A stretch of DNA of 64,000 nucleotides from DAIMFL01 sp964372215 (GTDB lineage: Bacteria > Pseudomonadota > Alphaproteobacteria > Dongiales > Dongiaceae), in contig CAYJQC010000011.1 in the NCBI GenBank assembly GCA_964372215.1, forward strand, positions 1 through 64,000, written 5' to 3'. The position numbers and the translations under genes were made by a program. How positions within the stretch are numbered: position 1 is the stretch's first letter; every line of letters begins with the position of its first letter. Under the pieces are notes generated by a model. That model did not search any database, had not been told where the DNA came from, and worked only from the letters and a program-made list of their open reading frames with translations. Below, piece after piece: positions 54,393 through 63,277 of the stretch.

Positions 54393-56120
54393 TCAGCCGG
54401 CCGCCGGGTCGAGCTGCTGGAACATGTACTCAAGCGTGCAGATGCGGGCGAGTTGGGATCGGTCGTCGATCCGCGCCAGGTGGAAGAACCCGCTCATGAA
54501 CGGGAAATCCGGCGCCATCGCATGGCCGAGGCGCCGGCGCTCGAGGGCGCCGGTCCAGGGCGGCTGGCGGCGGCGCCGCAGGCGATAGGTGTGGCGCCTG
54601 ACCAGGGGCGGCCGCCAGCGCCCGATCAGCCCCAGGAGCCGCTCGCGGACCGAAGGCGGGTGGTCGAAGCTGTGGCCATACGCCGAAGGGTAGGCGGCGA
54701 GGCGGGGTGACAGCATCTCGATCATGCGGCCCTCGAGCCGGCCGAGATTCTTGTAGGCCAGCGGGATGTCGAGGGCGGCGTGGATCAGGGGCATGTCCAG
54801 GTAGGGGGTCCAGGCATGGCCCAGCCGGTTGTTGACGCTGTTGTTGCGGCCGGCCCAGTAGGTGCAGCGGAACAGCGGATAGATCGCCTCCACCTCGCGT
54901 CGCGACAGCCGCTCCCGGCGCCCGCCGACGCGTGCCGCGATCTTCGCCGCCAGCCCGTCCAGGTAGCGCCGCTCGTCGAACCGATCGCTGCAGACGCGCG
55001 CGTCGAACTGACAGTAAAAGGTCCACACGATCTCCAGCGCGCTCAGCGCCCGGTCCGGCAGGTAGAAGAAATTGCGGAAGATCTCGCCGCCGCCGCCATT
55101 GAGCATCAGCGCGCCGCCGGCCACCCGCCGCCGCCGGGTCGCCAGGTCGGTGCCGTTGTCGAAGATGCCGTCGGTCGGGTAGCCGTCGAAGGCAAGGTAG
55201 TTCGCCCGCACCAGCTCGGCATAGTCCTCCGGTTCCGGCAGGGGAACACTGGACTTGTCGAGATGGTCGAGGGGAAAGCCTTCCGCCGCGGCGATCGCCT
55301 TGGCGCAGCGCACGTCGGCATCGCCGTCGCGGCCGTAGACGTGGACTCGCGGGCGCAGCTTGGCATCCCAGGCGAGTGCCAGCAGCAGCCTGCTGTCGTA
55401 GCCTCCCGAGAGCGCGGTGTCGATCGCCGGCCATTGCGTCGCGAGATGGCGGAAGCGCTCGCGCAGCAGATCGACGCAGTGGCCGGCCGCATGGTCGAGG
55501 CCGCGATAGCGCTGCGGCGGCACCGCCGGGTCCGGTCGGTCGGCGAGTCGCACCGCGCCGTCGAAATGGCCGAGCGCGCCGTCGGGAAACAGCCCGATCT
55601 GCTCGACCACCGTTTCGCCGCCCTTGGGGGAGCCCTGCAGCACGTAGTCGTAGACCGCGTTCTCGTGGATCGTCCGCTTGGGCAGGCTTTCGGCCAGCGC
55701 CAGGAACGACGTCGAGAGGATGCGATGGTCCGGCGTGGCGTAGAGATGGAAGGTCCCGATCCGATCGGTCAGCACCGTGGCCGTCGCGCCCGCCACCAGC
55801 AGCGCCGCGAAGCTGCCGCAGAGCATCGCCTCGTCGATGGCGCGATTCTTGTGGTCGCCGAGCAGCCGGGCCAGCGCCGCCGACTTCGACAGCCCGCGAT
55901 AGAACAAGGTGCCGGCACAGAACGCCCGGTCGCCGGCGCCGTCGACGCAGGCGGTCGTTTCGGCCACCGCCAGCGGCGCATAGCAGACCGCGCGCCAGTG
56001 GCTGCCCTCGATCGACGTGGCGGCGGTGAAGCCCTGGCGCCGGAAGCTCGCCTCCAGGCGCTGCGAGAGCCGCTCGGGATCGCCGCCCGCGGCACGATGC
56101 ATGAGGAAGAATGCGCCCAT
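54393..56120 (-). CDS. Asparagine-synthetase-like protein without Cys2 (second copy)
   Basis: 575 residues. Seen: a degenerate Ntn-like N-terminal half opening MGAFFLMHRA, with no Cys at residue 2, then the PP-loop LSGGYDSR (237-244) and a glycine-rich LNGGGGEIF in place of the usual GDGGDE. It resembles asparagine-synthetase-related proteins that lack glutaminase activity and use an ATP-activated carboxylate. Inferred: amide- or ester-bond formation on the glycan or a peptide. It differs clearly from the 32047 copy. Operon partners on the minus strand include the membrane protein upstream at 56227-57915. Confidence 0.78.
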   Translation of the reverse strand: MGAFFLMHRAAGGDPERLSQRLEASFRRQGFTAATSIEGSHWRAVCYAPLAVAETTACVDGAGDRAFCAGTLFYRGLSKSAALARLLGDHKNRAIDEAMLCGSFAALLVAGATATVLTDRIGTFHLYATPDHRILSTSFLALAESLPKRTIHENAVYDYVLQGSPKGGETVVEQIGLFPDGALGHFDGAVRLADRPDPAVPPQRYRGLDHAAGHCVDLLRERFRHLATQWPAIDTALSGGYDSRLLLALAWDAKLRPRVHVYGRDGDADVRCAKAIAAAEGFPLDHLDKSSVPLPEPEDYAELVRANYLAFDGYPTDGIFDNGTDLATRRRRVAGGALMLNGGGGEIFRNFFYLPDRALSALEIVWTFYCQFDARVCSDRFDERRYLDGLAAKIAARVGGRRERLSRREVEAIYPLFRCTYWAGRNNSVNNRLGHAWTPYLDMPLIHAALDIPLAYKNLGRLEGRMIEMLSPRLAAYPSAYGHSFDHPPSVRERLLGLIGRWRPPLVRRHTYRLRRRRQPPWTGALERRRLGHAMAPDFPFMSGFFHLARIDDRSQLARICTLEYMFQQLDPAAG

Positions 56121-56226
56121 CGATCTCCAGCCGTCATCGTCGCGCCCGGGAGACTCGACTCCGGCGCGCCCGTGGTCGCGTGTGCAGTGCAGTCGGCAGG
56201 CCGATCCGCTTCGGCAGCGGCGCCCG

Positions 56227-57915
56227 CTAGTCGATCTTCTCGACGGCCAGGGGCGGCAGGCTGCTGGTCAGGTCGCGCGCCGCGCGCTGCAGCGCGCCGA
56301 TCCGCTGCGCCCAGCTCGCGCCCTCCGCATCGCCAGGCGCGGCGTGGTCGGCGGGGACGGCCGGCTGGGCGGCCGCGGCGGCATCCCGCCTGATCTGGCC
56401 GGACAGGCCGGCGATGGATTCCAGCGCCTCGCGCCCGGCCTGGGCGAAGGCGATGACATCGGCGGCGGCGGCGCGCAGCTCGGGCCCGGCCGCGGCGTCG
56501 GCGGCGCCGTTGCCGCTCGCGCCGGCCTGCGTCTCGATCAGCTGGTCGAGCTTGCGCTCGATCGTCGCCGAGGACTGCTCGAACGCGGTGCCGACCCGTG
56601 TCATCGCCTCGGCGGCCACGCCGATCTGTTCGACGGTCTTGCGCAGCGCTTCGGTCTGCATCGACACCGGCCGGGCGATCGAGCGCATGGCGCCGCGCAG
56701 CACGGTGTCGAGCTGGGTGGCGAGATCCTGGCTGGCGCCGCGCAGCGCCACGACCTGCGCGTCCTTGGTGTCGCCGAGGATCTGGCGCAATTCCTGGAGC
56801 GCCGGATCGCCATCGGCTGCGCCCCCGCCCGGACGCTGGCCGCGCTCCGCGATCGCCCTGGCGATCTCGGTGGTCGCCACCAGGATCTGGCGGGTCTGCT
56901 CGGTCTGCTGGCGCAGCCGATCGTCGACGGTCGCGACCAGATGGCTCGCGCGTTCGCCGAGCACCCCGAGCAGGCGCGAGATGTCGCTCAGCATCGGCTT
57001 CAACGTCGACGCGTGGATCTCGCGGATCGCATGCTCGACACTCTCGGCCGCCTCGCGCCCGGGCGATCCCGGATTTTGCCAGACCCGCGCGGCGACGCTA
57101 TCGATGAGCGCCTCGTCGCCGCCGCCGCCGCGGTGCTCGACGGCGCGCGGCAGCGGCGTGGCGACCAGCTCGGCCGATCGGTCGGGCTGCGCGGCGCGCC
57201 ACTGGCGGGCCGCGCGATCGAGCGCGTCGCCGAGGCGTTCGGCGCGCTGGCGCAGCGCGGCCGCCACCAGCCGGGATATCAGGCCGAGCACCACCGCGAC
57301 CGCGGTCGCCGCGGCGAGCGACCAGATGCCGCGCGCCGCCGCGGCGCCGAGCGCCACCGGCTCATCGGTCGCGCCGATGGCCAGCACCGGCAAGAGCTGC
57401 GCGGCCAGGGCGATCAGGCCGAGGCCTATCGCCACCGCCGGGAAGCTGCGGAACACGCCGGCGCCCGACTGGTTGGCGACCAGGTCGTCGACCACCGCGC
57501 TGAGGCCGGCGGCGGCCAGGCCCGGGACCGGCTGCGGCGCGTCGCGTCCGCCGCCCTGGCCGGCGAACAGCGCCAGCAGCGGCTGCCAGGCCGCGACGGC
57601 GCCGATCGACGACGGATCCTGCGGCTGGTCGGTGGCGTCGCCGTCGAGCGCCTTGCGGGCCGCGGCCAGCCGGCGTCCGCCATCGACCCAGGCATCGGCC
57701 GAGAGCGGCAGGAGAATCAGCAGCTGGGCGATCGCCAGTCCCGCCAGGATCGCCTCGGCGAGGCGCGTCACCGGCACCGCCGCTGGCAGGCTGAGCCCGC
57801 CGGTGCCGAAGGCGGCCTCGGCGGCCCAGCGCAGCGGATCGAGCGGGCTCAGCATGCACAGCGCAACCGCCGACACGGCGACCAGCGCCGAGAACAGGGT
57901 CCAGGCGAGCCGCAT
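56227..57915 (-). CDS. Membrane protein with MotA/ZorA-like helices and long coiled-coil tail
   Basis: 562 residues. Seen: four hydrophobic helices at about residues 4-23, 52-72, 158-180 and 197-219, then a long helical, heptad-rich tail (220-562) rich in Ala, Gln, Glu and Arg. The third helix (FRSFPAVAIGLGLIAL) and the fourth (RGIWSLAAATAVAVVLGLI) have the arrangement of MotA/TolQ/ExbB proton-channel proteins and of ZorA, which also has a long tail. No MotB/ZorB/ExbD-like partner lies next to it, so a motor is not shown. Alternatives: a coiled-coil scaffold or a sensor. The relation is inferred from topology and a short motif only. Confidence 0.5.
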   Translation of the reverse strand: MRLAWTLFSALVAVSAVALCMLSPLDPLRWAAEAAFGTGGLSLPAAVPVTRLAEAILAGLAIAQLLILLPLSADAWVDGGRRLAAARKALDGDATDQPQDPSSIGAVAAWQPLLALFAGQGGGRDAPQPVPGLAAAGLSAVVDDLVANQSGAGVFRSFPAVAIGLGLIALAAQLLPVLAIGATDEPVALGAAAARGIWSLAAATAVAVVLGLISRLVAAALRQRAERLGDALDRAARQWRAAQPDRSAELVATPLPRAVEHRGGGGDEALIDSVAARVWQNPGSPGREAAESVEHAIREIHASTLKPMLSDISRLLGVLGERASHLVATVDDRLRQQTEQTRQILVATTEIARAIAERGQRPGGGAADGDPALQELRQILGDTKDAQVVALRGASQDLATQLDTVLRGAMRSIARPVSMQTEALRKTVEQIGVAAEAMTRVGTAFEQSSATIERKLDQLIETQAGASGNGAADAAAGPELRAAAADVIAFAQAGREALESIAGLSGQIRRDAAAAAQPAVPADHAAPGDAEGASWAQRIGALQRAARDLTSSLPPLAVEKID

Positions 57916-57934
57916 CAGGATCGGGCCCGCACGG

Positions 57935-59008
57935 TCACGTCCGCGCCCCAGCCGATGCCAGGCCGCCCTGCGCGGCCCGGCCGCGCGCGCCGGCCGGGCG
58001 TTGCTCCGGCCGCAGCACCAGCTCGCGGAACTCGATCGGGGTGACCGCGCGACCGCCGGCCTCGCCGAAGAAGAAGTCGAAGAACGCCTCGAACCGGTCG
58101 AGGAAGACGCGCAGGTCGGCTTCGCTCTGCACGTAGTGCAGGTTGCCGGGCTGCAGCGACGGGCTGTGATAGGTGAAGCTGAACAGCCGGTGGCCGCTCC
58201 GCAGCATGGTGCGGGTCAGCCGGATCAGTTCGGCGGTGTCGATCCCTTCCGGCGACAGGCGGACCCGGTCGAGCAGGTGCAGCCGCGCCAGCACGCCGGG
58301 CAGATGGAGGCGCAGCGCCGTCGGGCCGATCAGCCGCGGGTACATCCAGGCGCCGCTGTCGCGCGCCAGCCCTGTGAAGCCCACGGTCAGCGGAATCTCG
58401 AGCAGCTCGCCGGGCGCTCCGCACCAGAACGGATGAATGCCGCAGCGGCTGAAATCGGGGCCGCCGTCGCTGCTGAGATCGGTGTTCGGGACCACGCTGG
58501 TATCGACGAGATAGCCGAGCTCGGTGAGCATCGCCGCGGTCGCGGGTCCGATGCCGAAGCGGCCGGCGCGATAGATCCGCGGCCGGACATCGAAGCTCGC
58601 CTCGATGGCTTCGGTGAGGCGCAGCAGCTTCTCCCGCTCGAGTGCCGCCGGCAGGTTGCCGGCGTAGGAATTGCGGCGGTCGCTGATGTCCTCGTCGAAC
58701 GGCGGGTTCTCCCACGGCTGCAGGTGGGCGCCGATGACGCAGCGGCCGTCGTCGAGCAGCTCGCGCAGCGGCTGGAAGCCCTCCTCCTGGCTGGCGACGG
58801 CATAGTCCACCGCATAGGTCGGGATGATCCGATAGCGCTCGAAGATGCCGTGGACGCGGACCTGGTGGCGCACCGAGCGCACGCTGGTGGCAAGGCGCGA
58901 CAGCGGCTTGTCCCAGTCGAATTCGGCCTCGGTGTCGACCACCACCATGAGCAGTGGCGTGTGGTCCTCCGGCAACTCGATCCGCGTCGATGGTGCGGGA
59001 TAGAGCAC
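57935..59008 (-). CDS. Polysaccharide-deacetylase-like (NodB-fold) protein
   Basis: 357 residues, GTG start, preceded by GAGGGAGGG. Seen: MVVVDTEAEFDWD at about residues 21-33 (position of the NodB catalytic Asp), GAHLQPWENPPF (metal-His position), YRAGRFGIGP and FTYHSPSLQPGN. This resembles the WalW/polysaccharide-deacetylase-like branch rather than the exosortase form at 40008. Whether it keeps full metal-site residues is unclear. Inferred: removal of acetyl groups or a non-catalytic glycan-binding role. First gene of the minus-strand group. Confidence 0.72.
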   Translation of the reverse strand: MLYPAPSTRIELPEDHTPLLMVVVDTEAEFDWDKPLSRLATSVRSVRHQVRVHGIFERYRIIPTYAVDYAVASQEEGFQPLRELLDDGRCVIGAHLQPWENPPFDEDISDRRNSYAGNLPAALEREKLLRLTEAIEASFDVRPRIYRAGRFGIGPATAAMLTELGYLVDTSVVPNTDLSSDGGPDFSRCGIHPFWCGAPGELLEIPLTVGFTGLARDSGAWMYPRLIGPTALRLHLPGVLARLHLLDRVRLSPEGIDTAELIRLTRTMLRSGHRLFSFTYHSPSLQPGNLHYVQSEADLRVFLDRFEAFFDFFFGEAGGRAVTPIEFRELVLRPEQRPAGARGRAAQGGLASAGART

Positions 59009-59501
59009 TCACCCTCCCTCGCTGCATGCGGCCGGCCCGGTGCCGCCGGCGGTCGCGCCCCCCTCGGGCTCCGCGAGCATACCGTCAGATTTGCGCCGAT
59101 TGTAACCCGCTTGAAACGCCCCGGCGGCGCGCGCTCCCGGGGCCCAATTCCGGTCCGCCCGGGCCTGCGGGACGGCCGCGGCCGGGGGCTCGACCCTGGC
59201 CTGGACCCTGGTCCGGATGCGAGCCTCGACGGCCATCCAAGCAGGTCCGCGGTTCAAAAGTGGTTACGACGCGCCGGCCGCCATCGGCAACGCCGGGGCA
59301 TTCACCAGGGCATGCAGAAGTGCCATGGGCCGGGAAGCCATGGCGCATCCGCCGGAGGTGGGCTACATCGGTCGGCGCCACCGCGGGGGCCGAGGCCGGC
59401 CCGACCTGCGGCGGCCCGGGTCCAGGGCGTCCCGCCACGGGCCGCCGTCGGGCCGGTGCCGGGTGGCTCGAGCCCGGCCAACCCAGGGAGCAGGCCTGCG
59501 C
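59009..59501. other. Gap of 493 bp without a supported gene
   Basis: Region between divergent genes. An open frame continues upstream of the GtrA gene to 59217, but its residues are Arg/Pro/Gly-rich and unlike the family, so it is not counted. No strong promoter pair, terminator, RNA or repeat is seen. The two divergent promoters should lie here. Confidence 0.6.
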
Positions 59502-59921
59502 ATGAACTCGTCCTTCGCGGACCTGCGGTCGCGGTTCAGGCAACCGATCCGTTTCGTGATTGTCGGCGCGATCAACACCCTGGTGGGGCTCGGCGTCATC
59601 TATGGCTGCAAGTACTTTGCCGGCTTCGGCGACCTGCCGGCCAACATCGTCGGCTATGCCATCGGGCTGACGGTGAGCTTCTTCCTCAACTCTTCGTGGA
59701 CCTTCGCGTATCGCGGGCCCAGGCTGCCGGCGGCGGCACGGTTCCTCGCCGTGTTCGCGGTTTCCTACCTGGCGAATCTGGCGACGGTCATGGGCCTCAT
59801 CCACATCGCCGGCGTGAACGGCTATCTCGCCCAGGCGGCGGGGACACCGATCTACACCGTCTGCTTCTACCTGCTCAGCCGGTTCTACGCGTTTCGCGCG
59901 CCACCGCGAGCGGACCGGTGA
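59502..59921 (+). CDS. GtrA-family membrane protein (lipid-linked sugar flippase)
   Basis: 139 residues, the normal GtrA size. Seen: four membrane helices and the signatures RFVIVGAINTLVGLGVIY, FLNSSWTF and a basic loop before RFLAVFAVSYLANL. The ATG at 59502 follows CAGGGAGCAGG. Known: GtrA moves undecaprenyl-phosphate-linked glucose to the periplasmic face for O-antigen glucosylation. Partners here are the GT2 at 62287 (GtrB-like) and the membrane GT at 59875. The 3' end overlaps the convergent GT gene by 47 bases. Confidence 0.87.
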   Translation: MNSSFADLRSRFRQPIRFVIVGAINTLVGLGVIYGCKYFAGFGDLPANIVGYAIGLTVSFFLNSSWTFAYRGPRLPAAARFLAVFAVSYLANLATVMGLIHIAGVNGYLAQAAGTPIYTVCFYLLSRFYAFRAPPRADR

Positions 59922-61302
59922 GCGTGAACCCGATGGCGAGGGCGATCAGGATCAGCCCGGGAAAGTAGAAATAGCGGTGCAGAAACGGGTTGAGGCCGAT
60001 GATCAGGATGTAGCCGACGCCCAGCAGCATCACCGCCCGGTCGAAGGTAATCCTCGTGCGCCAGATCCAGAACACGGCGACCGCAAGCAGCAGTATCGCA
60101 GCCTGCAGGAACGGCAGTGCACCAGCGAACCCGGCCGCCGTGAGAAAGCCGGACAACGACACCTGGTTCATCGGGTTGCCGTAGGTGAGGTGCAGTTTCT
60201 GGCCGATGTCGGTCAGGCCGAGATAGAACCGATCGATCCAACCGGGTGTAGACAGTATGACCGGCGCCATGATCACTAGGTAGGCGGCGATGGTAACGGC
60301 CGCGTATCTGGCAAGCTCGACCGGCCGAAGCCGGGTCGACATGAATGCGGCGGCAGGGGCCGCTAGAAACAGGGACATCTGGCGAGTGGCAAGCATGACG
60401 CCAAGAAGCAATGCGGCGACCAGGAACCTCCGCGTTGCGAGAGCGTGGACGAAAATCAGCACGAGCAGCCAGTATGGCCAGACGTGGCCATGGATCATCA
60501 TTTGAGCGGTTGGCGAAGACAGGAGCAGCGGCCATAGGCCGAGCGATAGCCGCTCTGGGCGTGACCAGCTACGGAAAATCCAACAGGAGTATGCCACGAT
60601 TGCAGCCACAAGAATGACGTTGACCAAGCGCATGTCGACATCGGCTGCGACGGGGATGCAGTAGGGCAGAACCAGACCAGGAAGATAAATGAGTGGCTCC
60701 GACGCAATGCCGGGGAAGGTCGCCAGATAGGGGTTGTCCGCTTGGAGCACCAGTTCGCATCCGGCGCCGATGATTGGCAGCATATTTGCGGCGCCGACAT
60801 CCAGTGGAACGCTCAGGGAGAGAAAGCTCTGTACCAGCAAACCTAGGATCAGCACGACCGCCGTTGCTGGACGAACTAGCCGGAAGCCGACTGACGCGGC
60901 GCTGCCAACGAGCAACGCGCCGACAGCGATGGGCGCCGAGATTGGCAGGTTAGGAGCCCAGAAATATACGGTGAGCGACAGCGAGACAGACATGAACCCC
61001 AGACCCAGCGAGCGGGCCAATTCAGGGCTGGACATTGCGCTGGCCAAAGACGAAACCGAGAAGGTTGCCAGGATCAAGAGCAGGCAGGAAAAGAATGCCA
61101 GCGAGAACGGCAGGAAATAGCCGAGAGGCTGCTCAGCATCTGCATGGTATTGAAACCCATACGAAAGCGCCACGATGGTCGTCATGCAGAAAAGAAGGGC
61201 GCCTCCAACGATGGCCCGGGTGGGGAATTCCTGGACGTTCATGATGGCCGCGTCAGTGCTCGATCCGTCTACGCGCGCCTTGATCGTCAGGGAGGTCGTC
61301 AT
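59875..61302 (-). CDS. Polytopic GT-C-like membrane glycosyltransferase
   Basis: 475 residues. Seen: about 11-12 membrane helices with a periplasmic loop near residues 180-210 carrying ELVLQADNPYLATFPG and a QMMIHGHVWPYW segment; ALLLGVMLATRQ later. An interior ATG near residue 21 (MNVQEFPTR) could be the start. The layout fits a GT-C enzyme using a polyprenyl-phosphate sugar, the third component of Gtr-type modules. The acceptor is unknown. The start overlaps the upstream methyltransferase stop (ATGA), making a two-gene minus-strand operon. A/T-richer than the XrtA core. Confidence 0.7.
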   Translation of the reverse strand: MTTSLTIKARVDGSSTDAAIMNVQEFPTRAIVGGALLFCMTTIVALSYGFQYHADAEQPLGYFLPFSLAFFSCLLLILATFSVSSLASAMSSPELARSLGLGFMSVSLSLTVYFWAPNLPISAPIAVGALLVGSAASVGFRLVRPATAVVLILGLLVQSFLSLSVPLDVGAANMLPIIGAGCELVLQADNPYLATFPGIASEPLIYLPGLVLPYCIPVAADVDMRLVNVILVAAIVAYSCWIFRSWSRPERLSLGLWPLLLSSPTAQMMIHGHVWPYWLLVLIFVHALATRRFLVAALLLGVMLATRQMSLFLAAPAAAFMSTRLRPVELARYAAVTIAAYLVIMAPVILSTPGWIDRFYLGLTDIGQKLHLTYGNPMNQVSLSGFLTAAGFAGALPFLQAAILLLAVAVFWIWRTRITFDRAVMLLGVGYILIIGLNPFLHRYFYFPGLILIALAIGFTLTGPLAVARETRRTG

Positions 61303-62030
61303 TTTTTTGTCGCCAGGCAGAATACCGTCAGCCCCACCAACTGATTGCAGCGGAATAGCGTTCGCTGTTCCAGGAAGTGAAGCCCGGTGAGCAAGGTGTT
61401 GGTCCAGCCTGAATGGACTCGCAGATCACTGCGCGGCACGAACGAGGCAGAGGAAAGCCGCAGCCGCCCCCACAGTCGGATCGCGCAGACAAGCGGGAAG
61501 AGCGCGGAAAAGAAATAGCGGCTGCGAACAACTTCCAGGCCAGCGCGTTCAATCGTCCGATGGAGCGCCTTCAGCGTATAGCGACGCCTGTGTTCGAGAA
61601 AAACGTCATGCCCAGACCACAAGAACTGAAACGCAGGGACAGTAATCAGCAATGCGGCCCCGCGCGGCATACGATCCGTGTAGCTTCGAATGAAGGCGAC
61701 ATCGTCATCGACATGTTCGATTACATCCATCATCAGGATCAGTCCCTGGGTGACATCTGTGACATCGCGGACAAATTCGATCCGTCTGCCGTCTTGCAGC
61801 TCTGTCCGCTCGGTGACATAGGCTGTATCGACACAGATCGCCTTCTCGCAAATGCCGGCCTGTAGGAGTGCCTTTGAGAAGTAGCCCGAACCCGCACCGA
61901 CATCTAGTATCTCGCGAGAAGAACAGCCTTCAAGAAACTGCAGCATGGCCGCGCGCTTTGAGGCGTAGTACCAGTGAGTCGCGATCTGCTCCCCCAGGAT
62001 GTCCTGTTCCTTGACGTCCACTTGCCTCAC
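61299..62030 (-). CDS. Class I SAM-dependent methyltransferase
   Basis: 243 residues. Seen: the SAM motif ILDVGAGSGYFS (41-52), MMDVIEHVDDD, then LLITVPAFQFLWSGHD and HRRRYTL. This pattern (Methyltransf_11/23) is common in glycan and lipid-modifying methyltransferases. Coupled to the membrane GT by a four-base overlap. Substrate unknown; a methyl cap on the lipid-linked sugar is possible. The gene is A/T-richer than the window average, as is the 62031-62286 gap beyond. Confidence 0.83.
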   Translation of the reverse strand: MRQVDVKEQDILGEQIATHWYYASKRAAMLQFLEGCSSREILDVGAGSGYFSKALLQAGICEKAICVDTAYVTERTELQDGRRIEFVRDVTDVTQGLILMMDVIEHVDDDVAFIRSYTDRMPRGAALLITVPAFQFLWSGHDVFLEHRRRYTLKALHRTIERAGLEVVRSRYFFSALFPLVCAIRLWGRLRLSSASFVPRSDLRVHSGWTNTLLTGLHFLEQRTLFRCNQLVGLTVFCLATKK

Positions 62031-62286
62031 CCGATCCGATCCCAGGGGCGCGAATTACCCAATGCAGATGCTAGCCGAGCATATCAACGATGGCGAGGCA
62101 CCAACATGGCGCCAGGCCGCAAGGGCCAGCAATGCGAGGGGGAGCGTTTCAACTGGTCTTCCCGGCTGTGTTGTGAAGACTCTAAGAGGGCTCCAAAGCG
62201 ACTTGATGCTCCGACCGCGTTCCGGATATCCAAGGTTATCGGCTGAGGTGCAGATGCGCCGCGCAGCGTCGGAATGGTGAACAGGC

Positions 62287-63261
62287 ATGAGCCCGAAATC
62301 CCTTGGACCGCGAATAATCTCAGTGGTTGTGCCAGCCTACAACGAACAGGAGGTCTTGCCTGAGTTTCATCGGCGGCTCGACGAAGTCATGAACCAGGTC
62401 AACTGCGAATGGGAGGTGATCTACGTAAACGACGGCAGCCGGGATGGGACGCTCGCGGCGCTGCGTGAGCTACAGCGGGGCCATGGCGAGGTTGCCATCG
62501 TCGACCTGAGCCGGAACTTCGGCAAGGAGATCGCCCTGACCGCGGGGCTCGATCACGCGCGCGGCGACGCCGTCGTGATTATTGACGCAGACCTGCAAGA
62601 TCCGCCGTCATTGATACCGAGCCTAATCGACGGCTGGAATATCGACGGATACGACGTTGTCTTTGCCCAACGTCTTGCACGCGAGGGGGAGACCTGGATC
62701 AAGCAGGCAACCGCCAGGTGCTTCTACAAGCTGATGCAACGGATCGGGCCGACACCGATTCCGCCGGACACCGGCGACTTCCGATTGATGAGTCGACGGG
62801 CGGTGGACGCCTTGAAGCAGCTTCGTGAGCAGCACCGCTTCATGAAGGGACTGTTCACCTGGATCGGATTCCCGCAAAAGGCCGTGCCGTACCGGCGCGA
62901 TCCCCGCTTTGCGGGCACGACCAAGTGGAATTATTGGAAGCTCTGGAACCTCGCCATCGAAGGCATAACCTCCTTCACGATATTTCCATTGAAGCTCGCC
63001 AGCTATCTGGGTCTGGTCGTGGCCTGCGGGGCATTCATCTTCGGCGCATTCATCATCTACAGAACGCTCGTCTATGGCGACCCGGTTGCGGGCTATCCCT
63101 CGCTCATGGTCACCGTTTTGTTTCTGGGGGGCGTGCAGCTGATCGCCCTGGGCGTGCTGGGCGAGTATCTTGGCCGGATCTTCGACGAGACTAAGCAGCG
63201 GCCATTGTATCTTGTGAGACAGCATTCCCCGGCGCCGGCGCAGCAGGACGGCGTTCATTAG
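62287..63261 (+). CDS. GtrB-like polyprenyl-phosphate glycosyltransferase (GT2)
   Basis: 324 residues. Seen: VVPAYNEQEVLPEF (14-27), VNDGSRDGT (48-55), the metal motif IDADLQDPP (99-107), TGDFRLMSRRAVDAL, and two C-terminal membrane helices (about residues 232-260 and 270-290) with a short basic end. This is the form of bactoprenol glucosyltransferase GtrB and dolichol-phosphate mannosyl synthases, which make Und-P-sugar on the cytoplasmic side. It should supply the donor for the GT-C proteins of the neighbourhood, with GtrA flipping it. Confidence 0.9.
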   Translation: MSPKSLGPRIISVVVPAYNEQEVLPEFHRRLDEVMNQVNCEWEVIYVNDGSRDGTLAALRELQRGHGEVAIVDLSRNFGKEIALTAGLDHARGDAVVIIDADLQDPPSLIPSLIDGWNIDGYDVVFAQRLAREGETWIKQATARCFYKLMQRIGPTPIPPDTGDFRLMSRRAVDALKQLREQHRFMKGLFTWIGFPQKAVPYRRDPRFAGTTKWNYWKLWNLAIEGITSFTIFPLKLASYLGLVVACGAFIFGAFIIYRTLVYGDPVAGYPSLMVTVLFLGGVQLIALGVLGEYLGRIFDETKQRPLYLVRQHSPAPAQQDGVH

Positions 63262-63277
63262 GGTCTGCTTGAGTCGG

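Noticed and set aside
56227..57915. A Zorya anti-phage system
   Set aside because: Only the ZorA-like topology is seen. No ZorB, ZorC/D/E or other defence gene lies nearby.
57915..59027. Alternate-frame protein over the deacetylase-like gene
   Set aside because: Arg/Ala/Pro-rich composition typical of a frame shadow; the 57935-59008 frame shows NodB motifs.
59217..59501. N-terminal extension of GtrA
   Set aside because: Arg/Pro/Gly-rich, unlike the family, and the ATG at 59502 has a good ribosome site.
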